Assembly: GCF_040054535.1 (NCBI RefSeq)
Contig: NC_090791.1
Location: 17,532,327-17,596,326 of the forward strand
Length of the DNA stretch: 64,000 nt
Reading direction: 5' to 3'
Source of the DNA: Antennarius striatus
Taxonomy: Eukaryota; Chordata; Actinopteri; Lophiiformes; Antennariidae
Below are positions 38,456-54,800 of this stretch, in pieces. Every line of letters starts with the position of its first letter. Within the stretch, counting starts at the first letter, position 1. A model generated the notes under the pieces. It was not told the origin of the DNA and did no database searches. It saw only the letters and a program-made list of their open reading frames with translations. The translations under genes were made by a program, and so were the position numbers.

Positions 38456-41400
38456 TCAGTCATCATGGACAGGTTGGCGTTTCACCTGGAAAGGTCTTCT
38501 ATGAGCAGGGATCTCATTCTCATACTCATTGGCGTAGATAACAGCTTTCCCAGTCTCCTCTACTCTGCTCATTGGGCTGTAATCCATGGAGACCCCAGAG
38601 TCTGCCACCGCCATGTAGATATAAGCAGGGCCTTTCGGCATCCAGACCTGGTTTGGGTATTCAAAGCTGGACTGGGAGGAAAGGTGACCTGACCCAGAGC
38701 TTGGCTGCACAGACCCGAGATCAGAGTGAGATTCACGCAACTTTTGCTTTCTGGAAGCAAAAAATACCTCAAGGGGGAAGTTCTCCTCAAGGATATCGCT
38801 CAGGTGTTCCTCTTGTCTGTGGCTATTGGCAGCGAGGGTGACATACGAATCTTGAGACTCTAGTAGAGAGGAATGGGAACCTGGGACTGGATCCTGGTGG
38901 AGAGCTCGTAGTTGGTCCATCAGCCAGTGATCGTTGGGGGTGGACCTCCATCCCTCTGGATGTCCTGACTCGCTCCTCTCCAAAGTCTCTCTGTCATGCA
39001 GCGTTTTCATTACATCTTCGTCTTCCTTTCTACCTGCCATCAAAGGTCTGGAGGTTTTGGGTGGCACAGGTGGTGATGACAGCGCAGGGCTAAGGTGGAG
39101 CTCTGAAAGGACTTCCACGGGAGAAAGACATTCTTCTGGGTGGAAGAACGCTGACCTCAAACAGTGTCTTCCACTGGTCTGTCCCATCCACTCCTGCACA
39201 AAACCCCAACCAAAGATTCTAAACTTCATCAAAATATCTGGCTTCAGTTTAATACTCTGAGAGCATGGTCTATGGACTCTAGTGTGACAGAAAGTACTGA
39301 GATGGATCGCCATGACGCTCAAGCCTCCCTAAGGACAACTGGCATCATGACAACACATTTAACCAATGTATAAATTTACTACATTTGTTAAGCATCAGCA
39401 TGCTAGCACATCACTGTGAGCAGGCATTGTTTAATATTTAACACAAAACAGCCTTATCCTTATGCAGTACAGAGTCATGGAGCGCCTAGAAAAGCTGCTC
39501 CCTTGTCTTACCTGAAAGTCCCCGCCGTAAACAGTAAACAGGTCTTTAAATTTGCTGTCAGGAGCTGGAATTGTCGGCCAAATCTTCTTAACAAGAAACC
39601 TGAAAAGAGAGATGTTTAGAGCATTGTTGTATGTTTGTCTTTTTTGAATTAATCAGGGGTCTGAGGTCTAATTATGTGGTGAGCTATTGAGCTGTATATT
39701 CCAGTTTGACTGACCTGCGGTGAGACAGGAAGACTGTGAACACGAGTCCACCGAGGACTAAAATGATGAGAATTGTCAGGGACACAATGAGTATGTCAAG
39801 TTCTGGAAGAGGCACAAAAGATAGTTGAGTTACTGGGTCGATACCTCCAGCATGACCCTGGTAGTATGTGGAGCATTTTGTACACATTATATTACATCTG
39901 CTAGTCAATACTCACCTGCAGGAGGTGTTTCCATGAACACCGGGTCACTCCAGACACTCCAGTAGCCGTTGTAGATAACCCCGTCTAGCTTGACACGAAC
40001 CTGCACCTTGTACATTGTTCCTGGCTTTAGATCTCTCAGAATTATTTCTGAGCCGGTTCGCACCACCTCCGTCTGTAAACAGTCCTCAGCTCATCAGCAG
40101 GCCGTAAGATAACCGCCCATTCCTCGCAACTGCTGCTGGAGGTGTGTCCAACCCCCAACATACCAGTTAACCATCATACCTGTCCCACGTCGCTGTCCGC
40201 CGTGACGTACCTGACCTCATACTTCTTGCTGTTGTCCATGTACCTCGCAGAAGGATTCACCCAGCTGACGTTCAACTGGCCTTGATGGCCCGTGCTGCTC
40301 ACCGTAACATTAGCTGGGGGGTCCAGAAGAACTGCAAAGCAGGTAAGAAGCATGTTCTGGAGGATTCTGAAGTCAAAAACTCAGAGACTTCACCGCAGTA
40401 ACTGTATGACCCTGATGTCACAGGCCTGCTTTAAAATGTGTTAAAGTTTTTGCATCATGAGGTACAAAGACAGATCAGGGCAGGAGGGGGGGAGGGCAGA
40501 CATGCACCAAAGACTAGAATCAGAGTCCCACTTGGGGGCCACATGGTCTAACATGTGATCTAGCCAGGTGCCAGTCTTATTTCAAACGTAATATATATTT
40601 GGTTTGACAAGTGGAAATAATCTGTAAAGACAAGCCTGACCAATCCTGACCTTTAAACCCAAGTCTGTTAACTCTCCTGTTAGCTCTGTTTTGAGACTCC
40701 ACCAATTCCTCAGATAAATATCAGCCTTTTTAGCTGCTACATTTTCCTTTAGCTGTGGCCAATAAAACAATGTTGATGTGATATGAACACCAAATATAAA
40801 GAGTAAAGACATGAGATGTGAACCCTGAACTGTGGCAATGAGGGGAGCTGTAATCTGTATTCTGTCTCTACACATTGCCACATTCATTGATCAGATCTAC
40901 TGGTATACATGATTTAAATCATCTTTAACAAATACTGAGGATTTGGGAGTCATAGTGATCCTCCTCGTTGGTGAACTCACAGACATCCTCGATGTAAAGA
41001 CTGCGATTGTGGATCAGTATTCCCTCACGGTGAACTTGTATGTCCATATCAACAAACTCCTTTATTTGGTTCAGGTGACAAGAAAACAGGCTCTTCCCTT
41101 TTGCAGCAGGGAGGACTCTCAGAGGGCAACTGCTGCTGTTTTCCAATCTGCTCGGGACAGAAAGACAGAAACACTAAACACTCAGACCAAAGAAAACTGT
41201 TTTTTAATAGAATAGAATACAGTACAGGATTAAGCTGAAATGTATTTTTTTCCATATTAAGCTCCTCAAACGTGAAAATAATTTCATTTGTATTGTACTT
41301 TGTCGCAAGATCAAAAACAATAGCAAAGAAAAATACTGTATTCCAGCTTTAAACAACTGCATATTGACTCTAAACTGACTGACTGTGACTCACTGATAGG

Positions 41401-41816
41401 TGTATGTGAAGGAGTACTGATCCACAGGGCCTGCCTTCTCCTCATCTTCCTCCCAGAAACACGTGAAGTCCTTCTTGGTTTCAGCGAAACACTTGGGGTT
41501 TTCTGGCTCTTGTTTCAGCATCACGGACACTGACAGGGTGAAGTTAAGGGGCAAAAAAGTTTCAGCAGCTTTTTTTTTTTTTTTTAATCGTGTCTGTCAT
41601 CTTAAATAGAATTAATTACAAAACTTTTGGATGAATAATTGTTGAAAAACATCTCCAACAAACTTGAAAGTTTCTGATTGGCTGATTAAAGTTATCATCA
41701 TTGTTAATCTTACCCTTTTTTTCGAAGTCTCCCGCACCCTGGACAATGAAAAGCGCTGGGATCGCGCCGAATATCACGGAAAGTGCCAACAACCGGTTCA
41801 GGTTATGGCATATCAT
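38456..41816 (-). CDS. epor: Erythropoietin receptor
   Basis: Eight exons splice in phase: 41714-41816 (ATG 41814-41816), 41394-41529, 40981-41147, 40180-40331, 39916-40072, 39715-39802, 39512-39599 and 38456-39193, giving 542 residues. The order is: a hydrophobic signal peptide (about 1-27, LLALSVIFGAIPALF); cytokine-receptor domain D1 with paired cysteines (PKCF...FTCFWEE; SSCPL...FSCHL); fibronectin-like D2 ending in WSVWSD (224-229); one membrane helix (about 242-264); the JAK2-binding Box1 (KKIWPTIPAPDSKF, 272-285); and a Box2-like SPVEVLSE. A long serine-rich tail ends with tyrosine-containing AYIYMAVADSGVSMDYS, matching the human tail motif VVSDSGISTDYS. The protein is the plasma-membrane receptor for erythropoietin, signalling through JAK2/STAT5 in erythroid cells. 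The eight-exon plan matches the known EPOR gene. No upstream in-frame AUG exists. Confidence 0.94.
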
Positions 41817-42172
41817 CCTTTTGTCCTCTCCGGTGAGCAGAACGACGTTGACCTTCTGTTGTCCACGTGCATAACAGGAGAACAACCTGCGTCAGATGCG
41901 TCTGCTGCCGCTCTGGTCGGGGGGGACTTGTTTTTTTTATTCAGACACCATGGATAGCGCAACGCGGTTTACGCGCCTGCTACTGACTGATAAGGTGCGT
42001 AGAGCCGAGCTGTTTACTTGTTCCCAAGTCAATGAAGGGGAGGTTACGCAAGGGTAGCCTTAGAAAACGGAGTGATGGAGGGAAATCACGCGCTCATTGA
42101 TGTTTACCACCTCCTGCTGGGAGTGAAATCTTCCAATGGCGTGCGTAAAAGCGCACGGACAGGCACATACAC

Positions 42173-42333
<161 letters not shown>

Positions 42334-42522
42334 GTTTAAATGCAATAAACTATTACAACATATAAACTGTTTATAGTTTATACTGTAATACACGTGTCAC
42401 GTGGGACAGGGAGTGGGGCTCACTCCTCTCCTCCTCTCTAAATGTGTACTAAATGAGGAGGTGGAGCTGGGTTCTCGGCCCACTTTTATCCCTCCATGTG
42501 CCGAACTAACGGAAACCGCAGA

Positions 42523-42538
42523 GTCCACACACACACAC

Positions 42539-42623
<85 letters not shown>
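42523..42623. repeat. (CA)n microsatellite
   Basis: A CA run with one AA break near 42539-42541, about 100 bp in all. Confidence 0.95.
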
Positions 42624-42626
<3 letters not shown>

Positions 42627-44144
42627 CGACTTAGACCTCAACACGTTGTTATCTACTTACTCCACTCACGGTTCCTTCTCTCGAGCAGCATATCAGCTCT
42701 CCAGAAGCTCCTGTTTCTTCACCCATGATAAGCCTGGGGGCGTAGCGGCCTCTCCCCGTCCGTTTAAATACAATCAAGAGCCCCTCTACCTCATATGATA
42801 GTGAAGCTGGTACTGATGTAATGAAAGGCTGTGTTTCACTCTTATGATGACATCCTGCTACAGATGATGACATGTTTGTCATTGAGCTCCACTTTAGACT
42901 GATTGGTAAAAATGAACCCAAGCTTCAATTCAGTTTACATGGATTTAGAGGCCCTAAGGTGGCAGGAAGAGGAGGATGAAGAAATCTGTGTTGTTGCAGG
43001 GGACATAGGCTGTGCGGTTTCTCTGCTGCTTCAGATAAAATGTGGAAGAAAACAGTCCTGGCTTTGTTTTTGGGGTCAGGAGGTTTATAGTCGTAAATTC
43101 CTCTTTAAAGGCTGTTGTCACTAGATACACAACCCAGTCGTGTTGCACCACAGCACAACTCGTGAATTATTTCAAACAGGAACTGAAGGAATTCTACCTT
43201 TTGTCATGAATATAATCTTTATTTTTATATCCATATTTCAACACATTCAATTAATTCTTGTATATAAGATGCATTCTTTTCACAATTCCTCCATCCAACA
43301 GATTCAGAGGTTAAAATAAAAGGTTCAAATGATCTGATTACCTCTCTTTGATACAGCTATTAATCAAGTATACGAGACATAAAACCAAATCGATCATTAA
43401 CAGACAGGAAAGAGTACGTGTCCAATAGCAGCTGTGGATGCTAAAGACTTATCCGTATAAAAGCGGAGTATCGGCAGAGGATTTCAGTGTGGCAGACGCC
43501 AAAGAAAGCATTTCAGATTCAAAACCAGTGACTGTTCAGCACAGCCAAGTACAAGTGCAGCACATTTAACACGGATTGAAGCAGCAGCCGTCATTGTAAT
43601 CTACTGTAGTGAAGCCATCTCCAACAATATGTTCTGTGATATGGCTGAATCCCATTTTAATACGACGCCAACCTGCACAATGTTATACAAAAGTGGAATA
43701 CAAACATAGTGATAGAAGCAAATTCATGTTGAGCCGACGCATCAGAGCTCTCTGTGCATCTATCACCAGGTGGGTCGGGCTTTGGCATGACGTCACGGTG
43801 CAGCGGTTCGGGTTGGTATTGATGATCACTAATGATCACAGATGGCACTGGAGTGTTTCAAAGAAAAAAAAAAGATGTCCTTCATTTTTTTCCAGTTCCA
43901 GCCTTAATCAATCAGGAGAACGGTTCAATGCTGAGATATCAAGGATGGAATAAAAGGATTGAAACAAGCGGTTAGCTGCACAGTTTAACTAAAGCTAAAC
44001 GGAAACTAATTGTAAAGACGTCACTGAGGACTTATTACAATAATGGGATAGAAAGTGAACCCCAACATTCTGCACCAGATCAATGATTCTTCTTAATAGT
44101 GCCAACAGCAGGACTTGTCAGAGATGATTGTGCTTCCCTTTCTG

Positions 44145-44221
<77 letters not shown>

Positions 44222-44227
44222 ACACAC
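44145..44227. repeat. (CA)n microsatellite
   Basis: A CA run about 80 bp long with a single G interruption near 44217, located 720 bp downstream of the rab3d stop codon. Confidence 0.95.
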
Positions 44228-44782
44228 CCTGTGCCGCTGCACTAAACAATAATTTGGTCAGTAACAACAACAAAAAAACACAAAGAAGAAGATAAGTCAC
44301 CATTTTATAAATACTCACCTATGAAGCATAGCAGGTTGCCATGCCAACTGTCTTGCCATGCTACAGTTGGTGAAACGCTTACATTTGTGTTGAGGAATGA
44401 CGAACCTGACGCGAGGCGGGTCACGTGACACGTACGAGAGTCAGCGGTGTTAAATGAAGCTGGTTATGATTCTCTGACGGTCTGGTGTTTTATTAACTGA
44501 TGCTTCGACTACACAAAGACAGATGGATGATGGGTTTAACAGAGAACGTCACGACTGAAGCGATGGAAAATCCCATGAGGTTCATCCATTCCCGTTCACT
44601 GGACATACGATTCTGCAGCCAGCAGCAGGTTAGGGTTGACGGATCGAGACCACAAAGACAGAGAGGGCGTCTTTAAGGACAGACAGGCCTGATGAAGATT
44701 CAGCTCAGCCGGCCGGAGGGAGGAAGAGCTGCTGCACATTTCATGGCCGAGGCAAAGAGAAGGAGTTGGTCTTTATGTATCA

Positions 44783-44909
<127 letters not shown>

Positions 44910-44946
44910 AAAGACAGAACGTGTGGGGGTAAAGGAGGCAGGTGGT

Positions 44947-50142
<5,196 letters not shown>

Positions 50143-50401
50143 CTGAAGATGATGGAGGAAGAGAAATAGTGTCAGGGATAGAAAGGTCAGCGTTTGGTAC
50201 CACGGAGACCAGAGCGTCCTTGACCACAGGCGATGTCACAGTAAAGACACAACGTAGGTTCATTTGAATTATTGTCTGATCTGATTTGAGACAAAATTTA
50301 CAGGCTAATCATAGCTTTGAACCACGCATCAGTGAATGACGGATGTCGGTCATCATCAACAAGCCGACTGGAGAAAGATTGGCTCCATCCCCTTCTACCC
50401 T

Positions 50402-50500
50402 TCTAGCCCCAACCCCAACCCTAACCCTAACTCTACTCATAATCCTAGCCCTAACCCTAATACTAACTTTAACTCTAGATCTAACCCTAACCCCATGTAT
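50402..50500 (+). repeat. Short degenerate interstitial telomere-like tract
   Basis: It contains many CCCTAA and near-variants (CCCCAA, CTCTAA, CCTAGC, TACTAA, TTTAAC), clearly decayed. It lies in rab3d intron 1, 260 bp from the first coding exon, in the same CCCTAA orientation as the array at the right end of the window. Confidence 0.75.
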
Positions 50501-51029
50501 GGTACTGTGTCCCGTTTCTTTAAGGTATGGAGGAAGAGTTTTCAAGATGTAGATTTAGAACAGAGGGTTAGTCGACAAATCCCAGAATGCTTTGTGACGA
50601 GAGGCAAAAACGAAAGATGGTTGCCATTCAGGTAAAAAATGTTGTTAAATAGCCACGATAAAAAGAAAGAGATCCCAACAATATCAGATGGATTTAGATC
50701 TTTATGAACCAATCTGTTCTAATCTCTGTTTAGGTTTCTTGTTTGAACTTTTCTTTCCACTCCAGGAAGGAGGTTTTTCTTGCTTTGGTTTTGTTTTGCA
50801 TCTGTTAGCATAACTATTCACAAATGCACAGATGGATTTGGATGAATATGTTTGAACATGCAGGGTGACCCAGATCATCGTCCTCATCCAGAAGCCACAA
50901 GATGACCACTGCAGGATAGAAGACCTACGCTAGAGCTTTGCTCCCAATGTCATTGTGAACGCTCAGATTAAAAACACACACACACATATGAACTACAGTA
51001 CTGAGGTGTGGTGAAACACATATAAAAGT

Positions 51030-51620
51030 GGTTTACTCTCTCTATTTATGACCCAGATAAGAGCCATAAGAATTATCCACAATGCTCATTATAGAGCTCA
51101 TACAAATCAATTATTCATTAAATCTAAACTACTGAAAATGCATGACATCATCAGCCATAGAACTGCTCAACTCATGTATAAAGCGGCCAATAATCGTTCA
51201 CCACAAAATATATTAGCACAAATTCAGAATAATGAATCCGGCTATCATTTGAGATGAAACACAGCATTTCTACAGAAGAAAGCAAGAAATACATTAAAAA
51301 CATTTTCGTTATTTTTTTATTGGTGTCAAACTTTGGAGCAAAGTGGACAACGAAGTTAGGAGTCTAAGAACTCTAAGAACTTTAAAAAAGATTTTAAAAA
51401 CTTGACTTTGCAAGGTTAGAGTTCTGACGCAAATGATGGCTAATATCTCAGATTGTTATGTATGCATGAACGTATAAATGTTTGAATTTGATTGATAATG
51501 TGTTTTAATGAGAGAGAGATGATGTTGATTCTGGGGACCGGAATTTCAGTGATGAACTTGAAGTCTGCTGTAAAAAAAATAAACTGAATAAATTAAAACA
51601 AAATAAATAATAAAAAAAAT
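51030..51620 (+). mobile_element. 3' end of an L2-type LINE
   Basis: The plus-strand frame 51048-51257 reads TQIRAIRIIHNAHYRAHTNQ ... KMHDIISHRTAQLMYKA, the conserved C-terminal region after LINE reverse transcriptase (the QKRAIRII.. pattern). It is followed by a broken continuation to about 51420 and an A-rich AATAAATTAAAACAAAATAA tail. The 5' part is missing. It lies in rab3d intron 1. Confidence 0.7.
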
Positions 51621-51698
51621 TGGACATGACTGTTTTAGCATTAATAGTCAAACCACCTTAATCCACTCCCCTTGTTCATCCTCAAGATCTCTTTTCCC

Positions 51699-51699
<1 letters not shown>

Positions 51700-51785
<86 letters not shown>
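51700..51785. repeat. (CA)n microsatellite
   Basis: An uninterrupted CA run of about 80 bp in rab3d intron 1. Confidence 0.95.
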
Positions 51786-51787
<2 letters not shown>

Positions 51788-52306
51788 GTCGGCCTTCATC
51801 TTCATCCGACTGTCAGTCAGTGTTAGAGTAGGTGAGGGGGGGGTCGCCCATGAGGTACAGGTAAAATCTAGATATATAATATAAAACCTATCAAACATAG
51901 AGGCTAAATAAAACAGGACACCCCCATCCAGATGTTCCAGCTCACGCAGGTGTGTGTTTGGTTCTGTGGTCAGTTCTGAGGTCTGCTGCTTTCACAACCT
52001 GGTTCCCTTTGTCCAGTCCAGCAGGGTGGGATCAACAGACCTTCTGATGGACAACCGACCAATGACAGCCCGGCTCACATCAGACTTCCTCATTCATTTT
52101 AGCCACTGCAACATTTCTGTCAGGCGGTAGGAATTATAAACGCAATAAAACTATGATAGCAGCCCCTAACGCGCCAACCGAGATGAACCTCAGGCTGAAA
52201 CTTTCACAGATTCGACTTCTTTCAATTTAAAATGAGCAGTTCAGAACCTTAATAAATCATGTTTGACACACTGAATGTGGCAGAGATAAAAAAACAAAAA
52301 AAAGTT

Positions 52307-52675
52307 CAGTGGAACCTCGAGATGCGAGCTGCTCGTATACGAGTTACTTGATAAAAGAGCCGTCGCTCTCATTCTTCAGACCCTGTTCTTTATCAGGTGT
52401 TGGCGGATGGATACGACATCAGCTGAGACCGGATCTCGTTCTTTATCAGGTGTTGGCGGATGGATACGACATCAGCTGAGACCGGATCTCGTTCTTTTGC
52501 GTTTCTTTTCATTCTGTATTATTGTTTATTTAAGTTATATATAATCAATTAAACACAGATAAAGTCTGAATGTCTGTTGGTTGATAAAAAATATGTGGCT
52601 GCAACAAATGATGTTTTTAACTATTTTAAACGGGGAAATGTTTGCCTTACGAGTTTGTATCTAGAGCTTTTACTG
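52307..52675. mobile_element. Tigger/pogo-like MITE, copy 2, with internal tandem duplication
   Basis: The left end is CAGTGGAACCTCGAGATGCG. The right end, reverse-complemented, reads CAGTAAAAGCTCTAGATACA. The interior matches the copy at 3921-4386. A perfect 53-bp segment starting GTTCTTTATCAGGTGTTGG is duplicated in tandem at 52385 and 52438, and is single in copy 1. Confidence 0.75.
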
Positions 52676-54380
52676 TAGTTACCGATCTGCTAATCGATCA
52701 ATACTTGTGCAGATGTTGGTTAAAACCATCTGTGTCCATTAAAAGGTTTAGAATCAATACGACCAAACAGAGGAGGTAAACAGTGTCCCGTCCGTCCATC
52801 TGCTTCATAACCGCTTATCTCTGTGTAATCTCTCCTGGGGGCAGGTGTGAGAATAACTGCCCCCGACCCTTCGTCAGTCAAACAGAGGTGGGGGTGGGGG
52901 CAGGAGAGCAGAAAGGCCTCGTGTCCCTCCTGACAAACACAGCCCTGCCTCCGTCTGCCGAGGCTGGTCTCCGTGGAGACCGAACCAGGACTCAGCTGCC
53001 AGCGAGGCCCATTAGTGGTCAGAGCAGCCGTCTCCCTGGGCTTTTAACCGGCCAGATGGAGGCTCCAGAGCAGGATACAGATACGTATCTCACTACCACC
53101 ACGGGCGATGGAAAAGGACCACCAAAAGCCGGGAGCAAGTTAATTACTTGGAAATGAGAGAAGCCTGGAAAATTGTTTACAGTGGCTAATCTCATGATAA
53201 TAAGTCTGTTATTAGGAGGTTCTTCTGCTCTGCGCAGCATCTTGGTATCGTCTGAACCTGTGACTGTTGAGGGGAAAGCAGTAACTTTAAAACAAGTGAA
53301 TAATTAATGCACGCTCAGAGAAGATATTAAAGTGTTGTGAGCTGCTGGAGACCTTTGACATGGAGGGGGAACGTTTGAGAGAAACTCTGAGCCGCCTTCG
53401 CTGTGTTGGTTCTGTCTGCAGCGACAAACGTTTGTCTTCAGTCCCCGAGGCTTTGAGGCGGACTTCCTCCACACCGGTGTGTGCAATCCTGTGTTGGCTG
53501 ATGTTGTAATTAAACACAATGCTCTTACACAACTTAACTACACACGGCCAGCTCCAGAGTCACAGCACATACCTCCCAAACACAATCCTGTCAGATTAAA
53601 GGAGCGTTCCACAGAGAACGGCTCTTTCTAATCACTCAGAACTGTTCCAGCTCTCATCACATGACGCCAGCTGGAGAACTGACTCTACCGACTAGAAAGT
53701 GATATTTTCCTACTGGAGCTTTCCTCTGGGCTCAACCTAAGCCTGAGGTTAACCCAGTCACATGTGTCCTTTGTGTTTACTGAGCGGTTCAGGAAGTCTG
53801 CAGGCAAATAAAGTTCTCTTATCATCTGTAAAGGTCTTTTGTAAAGAATTTTAACTGTGATGATGTGGTGTGGCTTCATTTTGGGTGTTAAGTTTCCTAA
53901 ATGTAAAGTCCTCTTCCTCCCCACGGTGAAAACATTATATAGGGAACATAATCTGGAGCTGTGACACCACAGAACCTGGACTGGACCTGCTGAGCAGCTG
54001 TGATGACACCCCACTTCCACTGGTGCCAGCAGTCATTACGCACAACTGGCATCATCCCTGAGAACAGGAGCTGCTTTAAGGCACAGCTCCATCTCCAGGA
54101 AGACAAGTCAAGGCGAACGGGAACCAGGTAACCGGTCCGAACCTGTCCGAACCGCAGGAAACGAACCAGCTGTCACATCCGATCCTGGACTAAAGGAAGG
54201 ACTGGGCGCACTAACGCACAGGGCGCACAGGCCGGGACATCCACCTCATTTAAATCCTTACGTGTTTGGACTATACTGACAAATAAAAAACTGACGTCAG
54301 GTTGAATCTGTTATGCTGGATTAAAAAAATGACAAATCTAAAGTAAAATCCGGAGGTGGGGTCACGGAAAACTAACTCAC

Positions 54381-54800
54381 CTTGTTGTGGACGAAAGAAA
54401 ACTCAGTTCCGGTCGGACAGTCTTCTTCAGGGGTGTCTCCTTCAGGGGTGTCTCCTCCAGGGGTGTCTCCTCCAGGGGTGTCTCCTCCAGGGGTGTCTCC
54501 TCCAGGGGTGTCTCTTTCAGGGATGTCTCTTTCAGGGGTGTCTCTTTCAGGGGTGTCTCTTTCAGGGGTGTCTCTTTCAGGGGTGTCTCCTACAGAGGTG
54601 CAGGTGAGGCGTCCCGCAGCGAACACCTGAGATCTCCGTCTTCCTGCTCCCGCAGCCCAGCCCGCTCCTGTTCTCCCTCCCCAGAAGCCTCCTCTCTTCC
54701 CGTTTCTTCTCCTGCTCCCGAGGCTCCCGGATATCAGCGTGGAAGGCTGGCTGTTTCTCCCTCCCACTGTGGAACAGCCTCCGACTCACTCCGGTAGGGG
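54381..54800 (-). other. Probable noncoding first exon and promoter of rab3d
   Basis: A good minus-strand donor (CTCAC on plus at 54376-54380) follows sequence with the minisatellite at 54426-54590. Upstream DNA to about 54850 is GC- and CpG-rich (GCGCGCAACGGAGCGCGC). The exon would join the acceptor directly before the rab3d ATG. A minus frame stays open through the exon and would be in phase with rab3d, but it has no AUG. The right boundary is unknown. Confidence 0.55.
54426..54590. repeat. 15-bp minisatellite, 11 copies
   Basis: Eleven units of TTCAGGGGTGTCTCC and its variants (TCC... and ...TCT subtypes grouped in blocks) lie head to tail. Because the period is a multiple of three, several frames on both strands stay open. 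Confidence 0.95.

Noticed and set aside
54426-54590. CRISPR-like array
   Set aside because: The units are directly adjacent 15-mers without spacers, in vertebrate DNA.
54381-54767. In-frame N-terminal extension of rab3d through the minisatellite
   Set aside because: The frame is open and in phase with rab3d, but it begins at GTG. The next upstream in-frame stop is reached without any ATG, and other Rab3 proteins lack such an extension.
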